A stretch of 64,000 nt of DNA from contig CAJJDO010000105.1 of the NCBI GenBank assembly GCA_905183005.1, positions 237,686 through 301,685 on the forward strand. Reading direction: 5' to 3'. The notes below the pieces were generated by a model. The model was given only the letters and a program-made list of their open reading frames with translations, did no database searches and had not been told where the DNA came from. The number at the start of each line of letters is the position of its first letter. Positions within the stretch are counted from its first letter, which is position 1. Of the stretch, positions 23,570 through 36,437 are shown piece by piece. Position numbers and translations under genes: made by a program. Source of the DNA: Paramecium pentaurelia (lineage: Eukaryota; Ciliophora; Oligohymenophorea; Peniculida; Parameciidae).

Positions 23570-25750
23570 TCACATATTACAACTAAATTATTATTGTATA
23601 TTATTTAGAAAACGATACAAGTATTCTACAATTCCTATTTCATTTATTTTAAAGAATATCAAATTAGTATTCTAAATACATTAACTAATAAGTGCATCAG
23701 CTTTATTAAATTATTCAGCACAATAATCTCTTTGATCATATTAATCTATTATAAATATTATATAATTACCTAATTAATCATATATGAATGTCATATCATA
23801 ATAATTCTATTGAATCATTTCAATCCAACCAACTTAAATAGCAAAATTAATAGATGTAGCATAATACTATAAACTTTTATAAATACGTGCCATCAAATTC
23901 CAAAACTTAGCTTAAATTACACAATTTGATTATGATAATTCATATAAATTAATATTATTTAATTTATCTTAAGCTATCTAAATTTAATTTTATTTAATGT
24001 TTCTTTCAATTATATTTAGTTTATATTCCAAATATTATTAATTCAAATGAAATTATTTACACAATCTAATAATCTCTAAATCATTCTCTCCATCCTTTAA
24101 TAATTACTTGACTCTAAGCTTAGGATCTAATCATATAAATATATTACTTTTAATTGGTACAATTTATAAAGATTCAGAAATATATGGATCAGGATTCATT
24201 TACAATAATTACATCATAATCTATTTTATGTATTTAATTGAAATTGGTTCATTAATTATTTCAAAATATTCCAAACATATATTTAATATTACTAATATTG
24301 ATTATTCACTTAAATTATAAGTAGTTTCAAAACATTATTAGAATTATGACAATGTATATAATGGTTAATGTAAGGATATTTGACTCAAGGCTTCTAATTG
24401 AAGTGAAAGTGTTTAATCATTTTAATCAAATTATTATAATTAATCCAATGCATTTTAAATCATAGTTGAATTTCCATAATTATTAGCACATACTAATTAA
24501 TAGGCAGTAATAGATTATTCTATATCTTGACTATGAGATTGTAAAATCTATTTTAAACTTTAATGTATTATATCTTTCCAATTAATATGTTTCTTTTTTA
24601 ATAATGAATAATTTATTTATTTGTATCTTACTTATGATCCATATATCAAAGCACTCTATAATCTGTGTTATGGACTTAATTATTAAGCATGATTAACTGC
24701 ATATTCTAATAATAGAGTAGCCTAATATTAATGATGAAGTATATTTACTTATTTTTAATAATTATTACGATATGCTATTTCAAATAGATTTAATAAACAA
24801 AGATTAATACTTTATTCATCTGATACAGTTTATGATAATCTTAAACCTTCAGATAAACTATTTAATGCTTCATCATAGAAATTCATCTTCATATTGAGAT
24901 AAATAGAATTCATAATACAATGATTCACTTTCTTAGGTACAAGACTATTCAATGTCATATCATAATATTTGCGAGAGAATTTAATAGCTCTAAATGGATA
25001 TCTTAATATAGCATATAAGAGTGCTTTAAGAAAATTGACTTTACAATTCTCATTCAAATTTGGTTATTCGATTATTTATTTCAATTCTTCTAAATTTACA
25101 TAACTAGAACTTGCTAACAAATATATAGATATATTATACTTTATAATTTTGTAAGTAAGAATTCAATATATGAATCAGTTAAAAATGGATTATTTTGCAA
25201 ATGATTATCTTAACCTTCTTTGAAATCACTCCAAGATTTTAACATTTAATTGAAATCCATTTAATTAAATAGCAATAACATATTCCTAAAAAACAAATCA
25301 ACAACACTGCCTCCTGGAGTTTTCTATTATTATTTTTCACGTAATGCTGCTTATTAAAATTAAAGTATTACTTTCTCCAATTATCTTATGAAATTTATTC
25401 ATTGAAGTAATCTATAACAATTCAGGTTCAATATGACTAAGAATTGTATTTTACAATGTTGGATTATTAATAATCTCTGTAACATCATGAATCTAATAGA
25501 AATATAAAGTAATAAATACTTTTAAATATTCAGTTAAGATGTCATAAACCTATTGACTAGGTTTACGTAATAGAAGGATTAATAAAATGAGGTTGTTGTT
25601 CATTAATTTTTCAAATTTAAAATATTTTATGTAATTATATACTCTATATAATTTATATATTATATAAACATATAGAAGATTGATTAAATGATAAAGAACA
25701 TTATAAAGAAGAGAATTATTTAAAACATTTAATAATATAAATTCAAACAT
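23570..25750 (-). CDS. Anaphase-promoting complex subunit 5-like TPR protein
   Basis: About 702 residues after introns of 22, 26 and 24 nt; exact codon sum. The core resembles APC5: LLYAILRYPFRAIKFSRKYYD, then HCIMNSIYLNMKMNFYDEAL as a TPR helix pair ending in a Leu-rich turn and Ser-Glu-Gly-Leu-Arg-Leu-Ser, then helical repeats (LHHQYQATLLLEYAVNHAQQ). APC5 is a scaffold of the ubiquitin ligase that drives mitotic exit. The first 50 residues are AT-rich and hydrophobic and may not be coding; an in-frame ATG at 25603 is an alternative start. The identification is by pattern, not alignment. Confidence 0.65.
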
Positions 25751-26025
25751 TGATAATTTATCTAATAGACAATTTATAGATATTTTATAGTTGAGATATA
25801 TATATTTGGAGAATAATATATATGTTATTGTTATGTTAATTAGTCAGATATATAAAATAAAGATTATTATGAGTTTGCAATTTGTATATTGATTGTTGCT
25901 TTGATTTTAATGTATAATTGTAATAATAAACTATAATATAGAATAGTTTATGAAGAATCAGTTAGTGTAGTATAGAAAGATGTTAAAAGTATAGATAAAA
26001 TATGATATAAATTAATATATATATA

Positions 26026-27424
26026 ATGAATGCTCCATTCCCAGAAAAGATGATAGAGAAATTTGTACAGTTTATTATGTTAACTCTTCATAGAATAAGT
26101 AAATGGAAGTATTTGTGAAACATGAAGAGTTGCTTTTGAAATAGAGACAAGCATATGAGTAAAAACTTAATAATGTGTTTGATCGAAATTTGCAACTGGA
26201 AGAGAAGGATAGAAGTATGCATGAATAAGTACCTATTGATTCAAATAGATCTTATCATCAAGATACTAGAATGAATAATTGAAAATATAGTAAGAGAAGT
26301 TAAAGCAATTACAAGAATTATAGAAATAAAAGAAAGAGAAAAAAAAAGCAGCAAATGAATTATGGTAATAAGAACAGAAATAACATGAGAAAGATATATA
26401 ATAAAAGTTGTTTGAAATTCAATAATAGATAAAATATGAAGAATTCAAAAGGAAAACTGATGAATTAATGAATTAACTTGACAATAATTTAAGGAAACTT
26501 AATCTACGTTATTTAGAGAAATAAGAAAGGAAAGAGAAATATTTAAATGATTTTTTAAATTAGAAGTAATAGACTATAAATACATCGATGCAGATTACTG
26601 AATCACATCATCAAAATGTATATTCTAATTATTAATAATAAATGAAGAGAATTTAGGAAGTAATTAACATTGTTAATGTTAGATTTGTTAATTAAAATTG
26701 AAAAAATATGAAAATAAAATAAAACAAATTAATCAATAGAAACTATCTTAAATTGAACAATTAACTCATAAGGCTTAATCAAGTTTTGAACATTAAGAAG
26801 GCATTAAATATCGTTCATATTAGATATATTAAAATAAATTGTAAAAATTATAAAATAAGATGAATTATTTTTAAGATAAAATCAATTAAATTGAAAAGAA
26901 GAGATTATAATAATTATAAATGAATTATTTATAAGAATAAGAATTAAATTAAAAAAGAAATGATGTAAGAGCTAAATCTGAAAATATTTATAGAAATAAA
27001 TCTATAAATATTTTAAATAAATAATTGGAAAAAGAGAAAACATTTTAATTAGTCTAATAATAGAATTAAATTGAATTATAATAAAAATTATAGAGATTAA
27101 ATGAAAAATGGTAAACATAATAAAATTAAGTTTAAAAAGCTGATCAATTAAAATAATCATATTTTTCATCATTAGAATAAAAAATCACTTAAAGAGATTA
27201 GAGATTATAAGATTAAATGTATTAAAATAATAACTTATTTAAATAGATAAAATAAATTAGATATCTAAAAAAGAAGATTTAAAGTTATTGAAGATATGGA
27301 AAGATAAAAAAGAGATTTATTACTTAAATTAGAATAAGATAAAGTTCCATTTACAAATACTTCTGAAATGAGATATTTGTATAGCACTCCAAAATAATAG
27401 TAATCTAAATTGTTTATTACATGA
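26026..27424 (+). CDS. Long coiled-coil protein
   Basis: 432 residues after introns of 29, 20, 23 and 28 nt; exact codon sum. Apart from about 20 residues at each end it is almost all coiled coil, very rich in Gln, Lys and Glu (LKQLQELQKQKKEKKKAANE, IEKKRLQQLQMNYLQEQE). No membrane segment or catalytic motif. Such proteins in ciliates are often cytoskeletal or basal-body parts, but nothing here proves it. It is the first of five same-strand genes spaced 36, 18, -4 and similar short distances apart, ending with the PPIL2-like gene. Confidence 0.7.
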
Positions 27425-27460
27425 TTATAAATCTACATATATATATATATAAATAAATAT

Positions 27461-28748
27461 ATGAGAAAAATTATCTATAGATTTTCAAGAGCTACATATC
27501 TTGATTTCTAAGCTACAACACCAACTGATTATAGAGTTTTAGATGCTATGTTACCATATTTAACTAATTAATATGGTAATCCTCATAGTAAAACACATTC
27601 ATTTGGATGGGAAACAGAAAAAGCAGTGGAAAAAGCAAGATCTTAAGTTATTTATTAATCTAATTATATAGATTGCTAATTTAATCAATGCATAACCTTA
27701 AAGCATCATTTTTACTTCTGGGGCTACTGAAAGTAACAATGCTGCATTAAAGGGTTTATATGGATTTTATGGAAAATAAAAGAATCATATAATTACAACA
27801 CAAACTGAACACAAATGTGTTTTAGATACTTGTAGATATCTAGAGGATAAAGGAGTAGAAGTTACATATTTACCAGTTGATTCTAATGGCTTGATCTCAT
27901 TACAACAATTATAAGAATCTATTAAATCCAATACATTATGTGTAAGTGTAATGCTTGTAAATAATGAAATTGGTGTCATTTAGAACTTAAAAGAGATAAG
28001 TAGAATATGTCATCAACGAGGAGTTTATGTTCATTCCGATATGGCATAAGCTATAGCAAAGATTCCAGTTGATATTTAAGATCTTGATATAGATTTAGGT
28101 AGTATATCAGCTCATAAACTATATGGACCTAAAGGAATAGGTGCATTATATGTAAGAAGGAAACCAAGAGTTAGATTATAATAAATAATTCATGGTGGAG
28201 GATAAGAGAGAGGTTTAAGAAGTGGTACTCTTGCACCTCATTTATGTGTTGGATTTGGTAAGGCTGCTGAAATAGCATAGACTGAATTACCATATGACAT
28301 TTAACATGTTGAAAAATTATACAATAAACTTTTAATTGGAATTAAATAAAAGATTCCTTAAATTTAAATAAATGGTTCATTAGAATAGAGATATAAAGGT
28401 AATTTGAATGTTTCATTTGCATTTGTGGAAGGAGAATCTTTAATTATGGCTATTAAATAAGTTGCAGTATCTTCTGGATCTGCTTGTACTTCTTCATCTC
28501 TTGAACCTTCATATGTATTAAGAGCTTTAGGAGTTCAAGAAGATATGGCTCATACTAGTTTAAGAATTGGTATTGGGTATATATATATATTTAAATTATA
28601 TAGTCGATTTACTACTGAAAAGGAAATAGATTTTTTAATTGATTAATTGAGTGAAGCTGTAAGAAAACTAAGAGAAATGTCTCCATTATGGGAAATGCAT
28701 TAAGAAGGAATTGATATTAATAAAATTGAATGGACTCAACCACATTGA
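27461..28748 (+). CDS. NFS1: Cysteine desulfurase, mitochondrial NFS1/IscS type
   Basis: 411 residues after introns of 25 nt (starting GTT) and 27 nt; exact codon sum. The family's landmarks are in order: YLDFQATTPTDYRVLDAML, IIFTSGATESNN, the substrate/PLP region TEHKCVLDT, HSDMAQA with the PLP-contacting Asp, SAHKLYGPKGIG with the PLP lysine, GGGQERGLRSGT, and SSGSACTSSSLEPS with the catalytic cysteine. The enzyme takes sulfur from cysteine for Fe-S clusters and tRNA thiolation. The presequence is very short (about 10 residues, MRKIIYRFSRA), as is common for ciliate mitochondrial proteins. The next gene starts 18 bp after its stop. Confidence 0.95.
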
Positions 28749-28766
28749 ATATTTAATTTAATATAA

Positions 28767-30161
28767 ATGTTTAAAGATGCTACTATCTTGTGTTTACATG
28801 ATAAAAGATATAAATTTCAAGTGGAAATTCGTCGTTAGAGAACTGAAACATTATTTCAATAGAAGAGAGCTATATTTGTGCATAACAAGGTTAAGAAGTT
28901 GGAGTAATATCAAGGACCTTGAATTACTTGCTTAATTTTCTATAGAGTGTTTCAATCGTAGAGAATACCAATAAAGTAAAGAATACTTAAAGAAATTAAT
29001 TCATTATGCAGATTCTGAATAAAGTGAAAATTTAAAATCATTGAATACAATCAATTATTTAAAAGAAATTGCATAAACATGTGATTCAGAATAATTTAGT
29101 TTGATTTTAGAAATATTTCTAAAAATATGTTTACCTTAATGTTTATGTCCTTAATTATTGAATCAAATACAAGAATTTTTAAGTATTGAAATAGTTAATT
29201 AATTTATTACACTATTATAAAGAATAGTTTATATGAATGAATTAGATTCACTAATAGAATAGCATAATATTATTTAATATATATTAGATATAACATTAGA
29301 ATTGGATGATTTCTAAGGATGGTTTCTAATAATTGAATAATTATGTAATTATCATTTGAAACCTTCTCTCTATGTAAATTAAAATTCATTTTCTAATAGT
29401 TTAAGAACCTTATCATTCCTTGTTTAAAGTTATTGCAATATGATACAAATCTTGTAACTCTACAAATTATTGAAACTATGTGTAATTGTAAAACTGATAG
29501 AAGAGGAGCTATCAATTATTTACTAATCATTCCAGGATTCATTGATTTATTGATAAATAATCTCTCTAAAACTTTTAATATCATCAGCCATATTATTGAA
29601 TAATCTGATGATGGTACTACTAAATTAATTTAGAAGGACTTACTTATGAAATTATATAAATTATTAGAAGAAGATTAATCATTAAAAACTACATTGATTT
29701 ATCTCACTATCTTAATATGTTTCTATAGAAATGACACTATAATTCTTAAACTTATAGAGTCATAACTATTTTAGTATATTCTGGCATTAGATGAATAAAC
29801 TTTAAAAAATGATGATTTAATATTGATAAGTAGAATGCTTGTCTATCTTATTAGAAGATATTCTAATGAATCATTTTATTTATATCTTATTTAAAAAACC
29901 TTTTTTGTTAACATGTTGGGATAATTGATTAGTAAATTAGAATTACCAGAAGTTTATAATAATGCTATTCATTCAATCATTCATATGGCATTCTCATAAT
30001 CAATAGAATTTACAAAAGTATTTAGATAAGTATATATATATGATTTAAATAATTAGAGTATTTTCATGAAACCCGTTGAAGAACAATTATAAAAGAATAA
30101 ATCTAAAGATGCTAATATTGATGATAAAATATAAGAATTTTTAAATATTATATATAAATGA
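28767..30161 (+). CDS. Armadillo-type protein, divergent importin-alpha-like
   Basis: 438 residues after introns of 25, 26 and 27 nt; exact codon sum. An N-terminal basic stretch RRQRTETLFQQKRAIF resembles an importin-beta-binding segment, though shorter. The rest is helical repeats about 42 residues long with Leu-rich faces (YFKNLIIPCLKLLQYDTNLV, TLQIIETMCNCKTDRRGAIN). Importin-alpha carries nuclear-localisation cargo; the usual Trp/Asn cargo ladder is not evident here, so cargo binding is doubtful. Its TGA at 30159-30161 overlaps the ATG of the following gene. Confidence 0.5.
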
Positions 30162-31806
30162 GTAAACATAGACATTCTAAAGATAAATTATATATTACTT
30201 ATAGTGAACATATGTAAGAAAGAGAAGGTAAAAAGAAGATAAGACAACTCCTTTTACTCGATTACCCTTTGATCATTGTTCATTATCTCTTGAACCATTT
30301 AAGAATCCTGTATGCACATCTGAAGGTCATGTATTTGATATTGTTAACATTGTACCATTTATTAGAAAATATAAAAGAAATCCTATCAACGGATAATCTC
30401 TTAGAACTAATGATTTGATTCAATTGAAATTTAATAAAAATGATAAAGGACAATATCATGATCCTATATGTTTTAAGGTATTTATAGATCATACTAAATT
30501 GGTAACCACCAAGGTAAGTGGAAATGTATATACATCTGATACAATTGAAGAGTTGAATCGTAAACCTAAATTTTGGAAAGATCTCATAAGTGGGGAGACT
30601 TTTACATACAAAGATATAATAGTATTATAGGATCCTAAGAATATTGAATCTAGAACAATTAAGAATTTGATTTCCTGAAAAATAATCTGAAATTAGATCA
30701 ATAAACAGAAAATGATGTATATATAAATTTAAATGATAGTGGAAAAAGAATAATGGAAATGGCATAAGAATAAAATGTAAATAGATAAAAAGAATAAAAT
30801 GAAAGAGAAAAATATACATTTGAAGAAATTGAATAGATGAAAAAGAAAGTAAAAGAATAAATGGTATCAAATTAATTAAATGTAAACTCTCATCAAAATC
30901 TGGTGATTTTGTATCTGAAAGATATGCAACTGAACATGATTCTGTTAGTGTTTCTAGTATTGAAGACTAAACCATTAGGATAAATTTAATATAGAAATAT
31001 GAATGAGGATGAAATAAGAAAGTTTTTATATGAAAGAATACGTAAATCAGGATAAAAAGGATATGTATAATTAATTACTAATTATGGAAATATTAATTTT
31101 GAATTGCATTGTGATTTAGTACCTATGACATGTGAAAATTTCTTAGAATTATGTGAAAAAGGTTATTACAATTAAACTAAATTTCATAAATTAATTGAAA
31201 ATTAATTATTGGAAGGTGGTGATCCAACAGCAACAGGATATGGTGGTGAATCAATATTTGGTAAACCTTTTAGAATTGAAATTAATAATTTATTATCTCA
31301 TAATAAAGCTGGTATGGTTTCTATGGGTAATCTAGGAGAAAATCATTAAACATCACATTTGTATTTATATATATTTAAATAGATAGTTTTATAGCTTTAG
31401 CTGAATGTAAGAACTATGATGGTAAATATGCTGTATTTGGAGAAGTTGTTGGTGGATTTTAAACATTATATTAAATAAATAAATTACCTACTAATATGTG
31501 GTAGAGACCTGAAGTGACAATTAAATTAAAAGAATTAAATGTAATAAAGAATCCTTTTAGAGATATGATTAAAATAATGTTATAAGAAAAAGAAGTAGAA
31601 AAGGAATAGAAATTATAAGAGAAAGATAAAGAAAGATGGTTAGATGATGAAGGATTCTCTTTACCTAAAAGAATTTCAACTACATCTTAAATAAAAGGTT
31701 TAGGATTAGATTGTAATTTAATTTAATAGTTTAATACATAAGAATAATAAAAAAATAATTAAAATAATATTGTTTTGATAGTTGGTTATGATAATTAAAG
31801 TATTGA
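30158..31806 (+). CDS. U-box cyclophilin, PPIL2/Cyp60-like peptidyl-prolyl isomerase, with frame breaks
   Basis: The N-terminus MSKHRHSKDKLYITYSEHM and the U-box RLPFDHCSLSLEPFKNPVCT match the PPIL2 family closely, as does the LQDP block. The C-terminal half is a cyclophilin domain (FELHCDLVPMTCENFLELCE, EGGDPTATGYGGES, HFFIALAEC, FGEVVGGF). Introns of 26 and 29 nt are clear near the 3' end. At least two frame breaks (at 30230-30234 and 30666-30668) lie inside conserved text and would each be cured by one more base in a homopolymer; a third near 30863 is possible. PPIL2 is a nuclear spliceosome-associated factor. It converges on the next gene, 13 bp away. Confidence 0.8.
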
Positions 31807-31819
31807 TATATATTTTAAA

Positions 31820-34800
31820 TCATGTCATTTTACATAATATATTACCCATATGATGTATATTATTACTAGTTAATTTTTGGGTTGTACTTAATAAATTATA
31901 TAAATTATGATTATAAAATTTAATGACTGCTTAATGTTATTTCAATTCTTTTAATTGAATCATTTTAAAATCATTTGATCTAATAATATCATCTCTCTAG
32001 AAACCAGAATAATGTTAATTAAATTATATTGAATTTTTGGAGACAACTTATCTTGATAAAATCTTTTGGTTATTAAATAATTACCTTTTTTTATATTTAT
32101 AATTCTGCCTTATTATTTTTTAAATCTTATAATTTTTATTATCTATTTTGAATTTCTAATTGTAATTCATAATTTTTTAAAACTTTATCACAAAATTCAA
32201 TCCATTTTGGATTGTGATAAGGATTGTCTATACCTAAATCTGTTAATTAGTTTAATAGATCTTAGGTGTGTGCATCACAATTCAATGATTTTAATATATT
32301 GTCTTCCACTTTTTCAGATTTCAAACGAACAAACTTAATCTTGATTTCGTTTCCACTATTGTTAACTTCAGTATTAGAATGAACGGCATTAATTTACTAC
32401 TAATTTAAATGTTTCTTATTTGTATCTAAAAAATAAGAATTTTCTATATTTGAAATCATACCTGGAGAAGGGGGTATATTTTAGAAATATGTTAATCTCC
32501 TGGATGCTTCTAATTATTGTTAAATCTATTTTTTTTCTTATTAAACTTTTTTTGTTTCTATTTTCGATTTTTATTTAATTGATTAAGCTTTGTCTCCCAA
32601 TTCCCTTATTATAGTAATCTATTCAAAAATCAATTTATCTAAATTTTTTGAATGTTTAACTAATTATTATGCTCTATCTTCATTATAATCCTAATTCTAT
32701 TAACATAATTTCCAAACAATATTCATTCTTTTCATTTCTAATTGAACAACAGATAGATTCTCTTATTATTTCTTTAATTCTTCAGATAAACATTTATTAA
32801 TCTCTAATGTTTTTTAAGTTTCTCCATTTACTTCATCAGGATACATATTTTATTTTATAGTAGTATAATCTTTTAATCTATTTTTTAACACCTAACTAAT
32901 GTTATCAATTAAATAAATTACTTCTAATAAATAATTTAATCTAATTTCTTTTGAAATTGAATTTTCTATAAACTTGGTAATGAAATCTTCTTAAAATTTC
33001 TCTCTGTTTTATTATGTTCAGAATCTGCTCTTGTCTTTAAAATATTTGTATTTCTTGTTGTATCCAAAGGACTAAATTATCTTAATCTAATACTGGAATT
33101 AATAGAAGGTAATTTAGTAGCTATATTATATATATAATAAAAATAGAATTACAATTATGATCTTTCATTTATTTAGTTTATTTTGCAATCAAAGCCAATT
33201 TTATAGCTTTCTAACTAATTTATAATTCCTCTGACATTGGTATATTATTTGTATTATAATAATCCATTAATTTTGAATAATTATTCTTTTGAGTCAATGC
33301 TAACCAAGGAAATTAAACCCAAATCCATCTTTTATAATAATAATTTTATTAATTTCTAGTATTTGTTATTATTTTATCTAATATATATTCTTATTTTGTA
33401 TTAATATATTCCTATACTAAATTTTAATCAAATTAACTAATATAATAATTAATAAAGTAATCTCTATTAGCTTTTATATCCATATTTAATGTTTCAATAT
33501 TACTTTGTTATTATGGAAAATAATCTTCATTCATTTATTTAGTTTTCTTTTTTGCTATCATTTTTAATTATTTTAATTCATTATATAAACCAATCTCATC
33601 AAATTCAATTGATTATCCTCTTAATTCTGGATGTTTATAAGGTGGTGTATGATCACTAAATATAATAAATTAAATACTTCTCAAAATTACTAAATTCTCT
33701 TAAAAATCTACAAATTTGTAACATTATATAAAATAAACCTTCATTTGTTGGTTTATAGAGTGCTTAAAAATTTTCAATAGCTTTATTGTATTCCATAACT
33801 AGATCATATCCATTCTATTCTAAAGTTTCCCATAAATGACATAATTCAAATTTATGATTTGGACTACACAACATTAAAAAGTTCTCAACATTAATAAGAA
33901 CTTCTTTAAGTTTAAAATATCTCTTTGTTCTAGTATATTGATATATTAATTCTTCTAATTTTCTAATTGTATTTTATGAATGTTCCATAGTTGTAATGAA
34001 TTAATGATATAATTATTTATTAGAAGGTAAGTATTAAATTAATGCATTCTTGAATGGAATACTAAAGATACAATAAATTTATTATTTTTCCATTAGAAAT
34101 ATTTTAAAGAACTCATAAACATATTAAATATGTTCTTTCTCACAACTACATATTTAAACTATCTCATCTAAAGAAACTCCTTTAAAAACAAATGTAAGTA
34201 CTGTTAAAATTGAAATATAATGTGTTTCAGAAAAGTATTTCAAAAATGATTTTATCAAAATATTAAAGAAATCATTTTCACTTTTAATATCTAATAATTA
34301 AAATATAATTAATACTTTCCATTTATGAAACAGATTCTTTTATAACATCTTGAAAATCTTCATTATTATTAGTTAGAGTGATTTCAAAAGATTTACAAAA
34401 ATATGCTTAATCAGCCAAACTTTAAGGTATTTTTGAATATAATTTCTAATAATAATTATAATTATTATATATATACATATAGACGATCTTAGCATTAAAG
34501 TCTTTCTAGAAATTCTTCCTTGGTTTAGTCTCTATACAATATTAGTGAAAGATGTATACATTTGAATGATGGTTCCTCCTTAATTATAATATTATTCATA
34601 TGCTTTTGATTCAGTCTTTCCTGTTACAATTAACTTGAAAATTTGAATTCATAATTACTTTTACATTTTCAGGCAAAACTCTAGGTAACCAATAGGATGC
34701 TCGTACTTCACCATTCTAATCACGAAATCTGTCTATTCCTTAAAATATCAAGATCAACTAATATTATATGTTGATTTTATACTCTTTTATAAACGCATTT

Positions 34801-35248
34801 TGAATCACTAAATACTTGATTTTATATTTCTCTACTATAAAATTCAAGCCAATATTGAAAAAACTATTTGAGTTTTTCTCCCTCGATTTCTACTTTTTAA
34901 GAGATATTGAAAATAGTCTTTGATATGATTATTATTATTACTTTCAATCTTGATAAAACATAAAAAATGGCATATTAATAATTCTAATTTTCATGCTCTA
35001 CAAAATATGGAATGACTATATCTTTCTAAAGTTGAATAGTATTTCAAATATAATACATTTAGACCTTTCATCCAATATGAAATCAAACATTAAATGTCAT
35101 TACCCTCTTCTTCACAAATGAATAATGCCTTATTTTGTTTCTATTTGTATAACCATTCTTCTATTTTAAATTTAAATTAATCTAGACCATCAGGTATTGG
35201 ATGTTTTAGACAACTTTCTACAATTTAATCTGATTTGCTTTCAAGCAT
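31820..35248 (-). CDS. Large NACHT-like protein with degenerate P-loop and coiled-coil tail
   Basis: About 1,048 residues after 11 introns of 19-32 nt; exact codon sum. The first 250 residues follow the layout of NPHP3/TEP1-type NACHT NTPases: a predicted strand and loop (KALFICEEEGNDIQCLISYW) where Walker A should be, then LILIFQGIDRFRD followed by SYWLPRVLPENVKLIVTG, the typical Walker B and WLP-LP segment. The Gly-Lys-Ser/Thr of Walker A is absent and the Walker B Asp is Gln, so nucleotide hydrolysis is unlikely. Helical repeats follow, then a long Lys/Gln-rich coiled coil to the end. Function unknown. Confidence 0.55.
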
Positions 35249-35363
35249 TATATAAATATTTATTAATTATATATATATATATGTATAACTTAATTTATAA
35301 AGTTTCCTCTTATGTTCAATAACCAATTAAATATTTTATATAATAATATTAATTCTTTTTTTC

Positions 35364-36411
35364 ATGAATTTAGATGATATCTATAATTGGTAAAATTCAT
35401 ATACAATACATAACTAGGATTCTAAACCATGAAAATAATTATCCTGGAAAACATCAAGAATCTTAACCAAGAACTATTTCATCCTATAAACCATTAGAAC
35501 CTAAAGCATAAGTAATTTATACTCTTTACTCTTTTAGTTTCATATTGTTATAAAGGCTACTGCTGAATATATCAAAGAAAAAATGTTTAATGGAAATGTA
35601 ATATCATTAAATACTTTTAAAGGGTGTTAATTTAAAAGAATTTGGAGCATTTACAATGGAAGTTATATCAGATTATGTTAAACCATTATAACATTCTGGT
35701 TTTAAAATGACTGAAGATTTAGATATCTAAAGAGCTGATCGAAAACATGTACATACAATAAGGTATTTGTGCTTTATTATTAAGACCATGCTTTATTCCA
35801 GATAATTAGTTCAAATATTTCTTATAAAGATATCCTGGAAAAGAAGAGGTTACTAAACCTTTAAGTCAACATTCAATCTATTAAAAGGGATTTGGAATGA
35901 ATTTTTGTAATGCAGGACCAATTGCTGCTTCATGGTAACTCTTTTGATCAATTCAATTTATTAGTTATTTAGGTAAAGATGTTGTTTAATCTATTCATTA
36001 TTCTTTAATTAAAGCTATTTAAGATTTAACTAGACTTGGACATGATTTACATATTGATTTTGGATTTATTAAAATTTGTATTTTAAACAAAGATCTAAAA
36101 TACAAATATGAATAATCATTTATTAATAGATTAAATTAAACTGATTATGAATTAAAAGTAATTTACTAACTCATTGTTTGTAGATGCGTAAGTCAGATAT
36201 GGCTACATCTCAACATTGGAAAACAACATAAGAAGAAAAATGGTCTAAAAGTACTTTAAATCATTTACTAACAAGACCAAATCCTAATTAAGTTTAAGAA
36301 AATTATGAAAAATCTATGGCTCTTAAAATTATGTCATTAGATCTTAATACTGCTGAATAAACACATTATAGTAAAAATTAAAAAATAAAGTTACCAACTT
36401 TAAATAAATGA
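35364..36411 (+). CDS. CCDC81-like protein with HU-type N-terminal domain, one frame problem
   Basis: Five introns (28, 26, 25, 30 and 26 nt) connect exons that read like CCDC81: a first strand-helix unit ending NGNGVNLKEFGAFTMEV (HU-like beta arm), then CALLLRPCFIPDNQFKYFL and a second unit containing GMNFCNAGPIAASCYLGKD. The tail is basic. Between DRKHVHTI and the next conserved segment (about 35755) the frame must shift by one base; a 34-nt intron is a weaker alternative. The exon sum leaves a remainder of one base, in agreement with a single indel. CCDC81 proteins are linked to centrosomes and cilia; role inferred. Confidence 0.55.
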
Positions 36412-36437
36412 ATTAAAATTATAAAATCAAAACATTT

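Noticed and set aside
28880..28925. Apparent stop after 48 codons in the armadillo-like gene
   Set aside because: A 25-nt intron beginning GTTAAG and ending CAAG puts the downstream sequence in frame, and the total length is then a whole number of codons.
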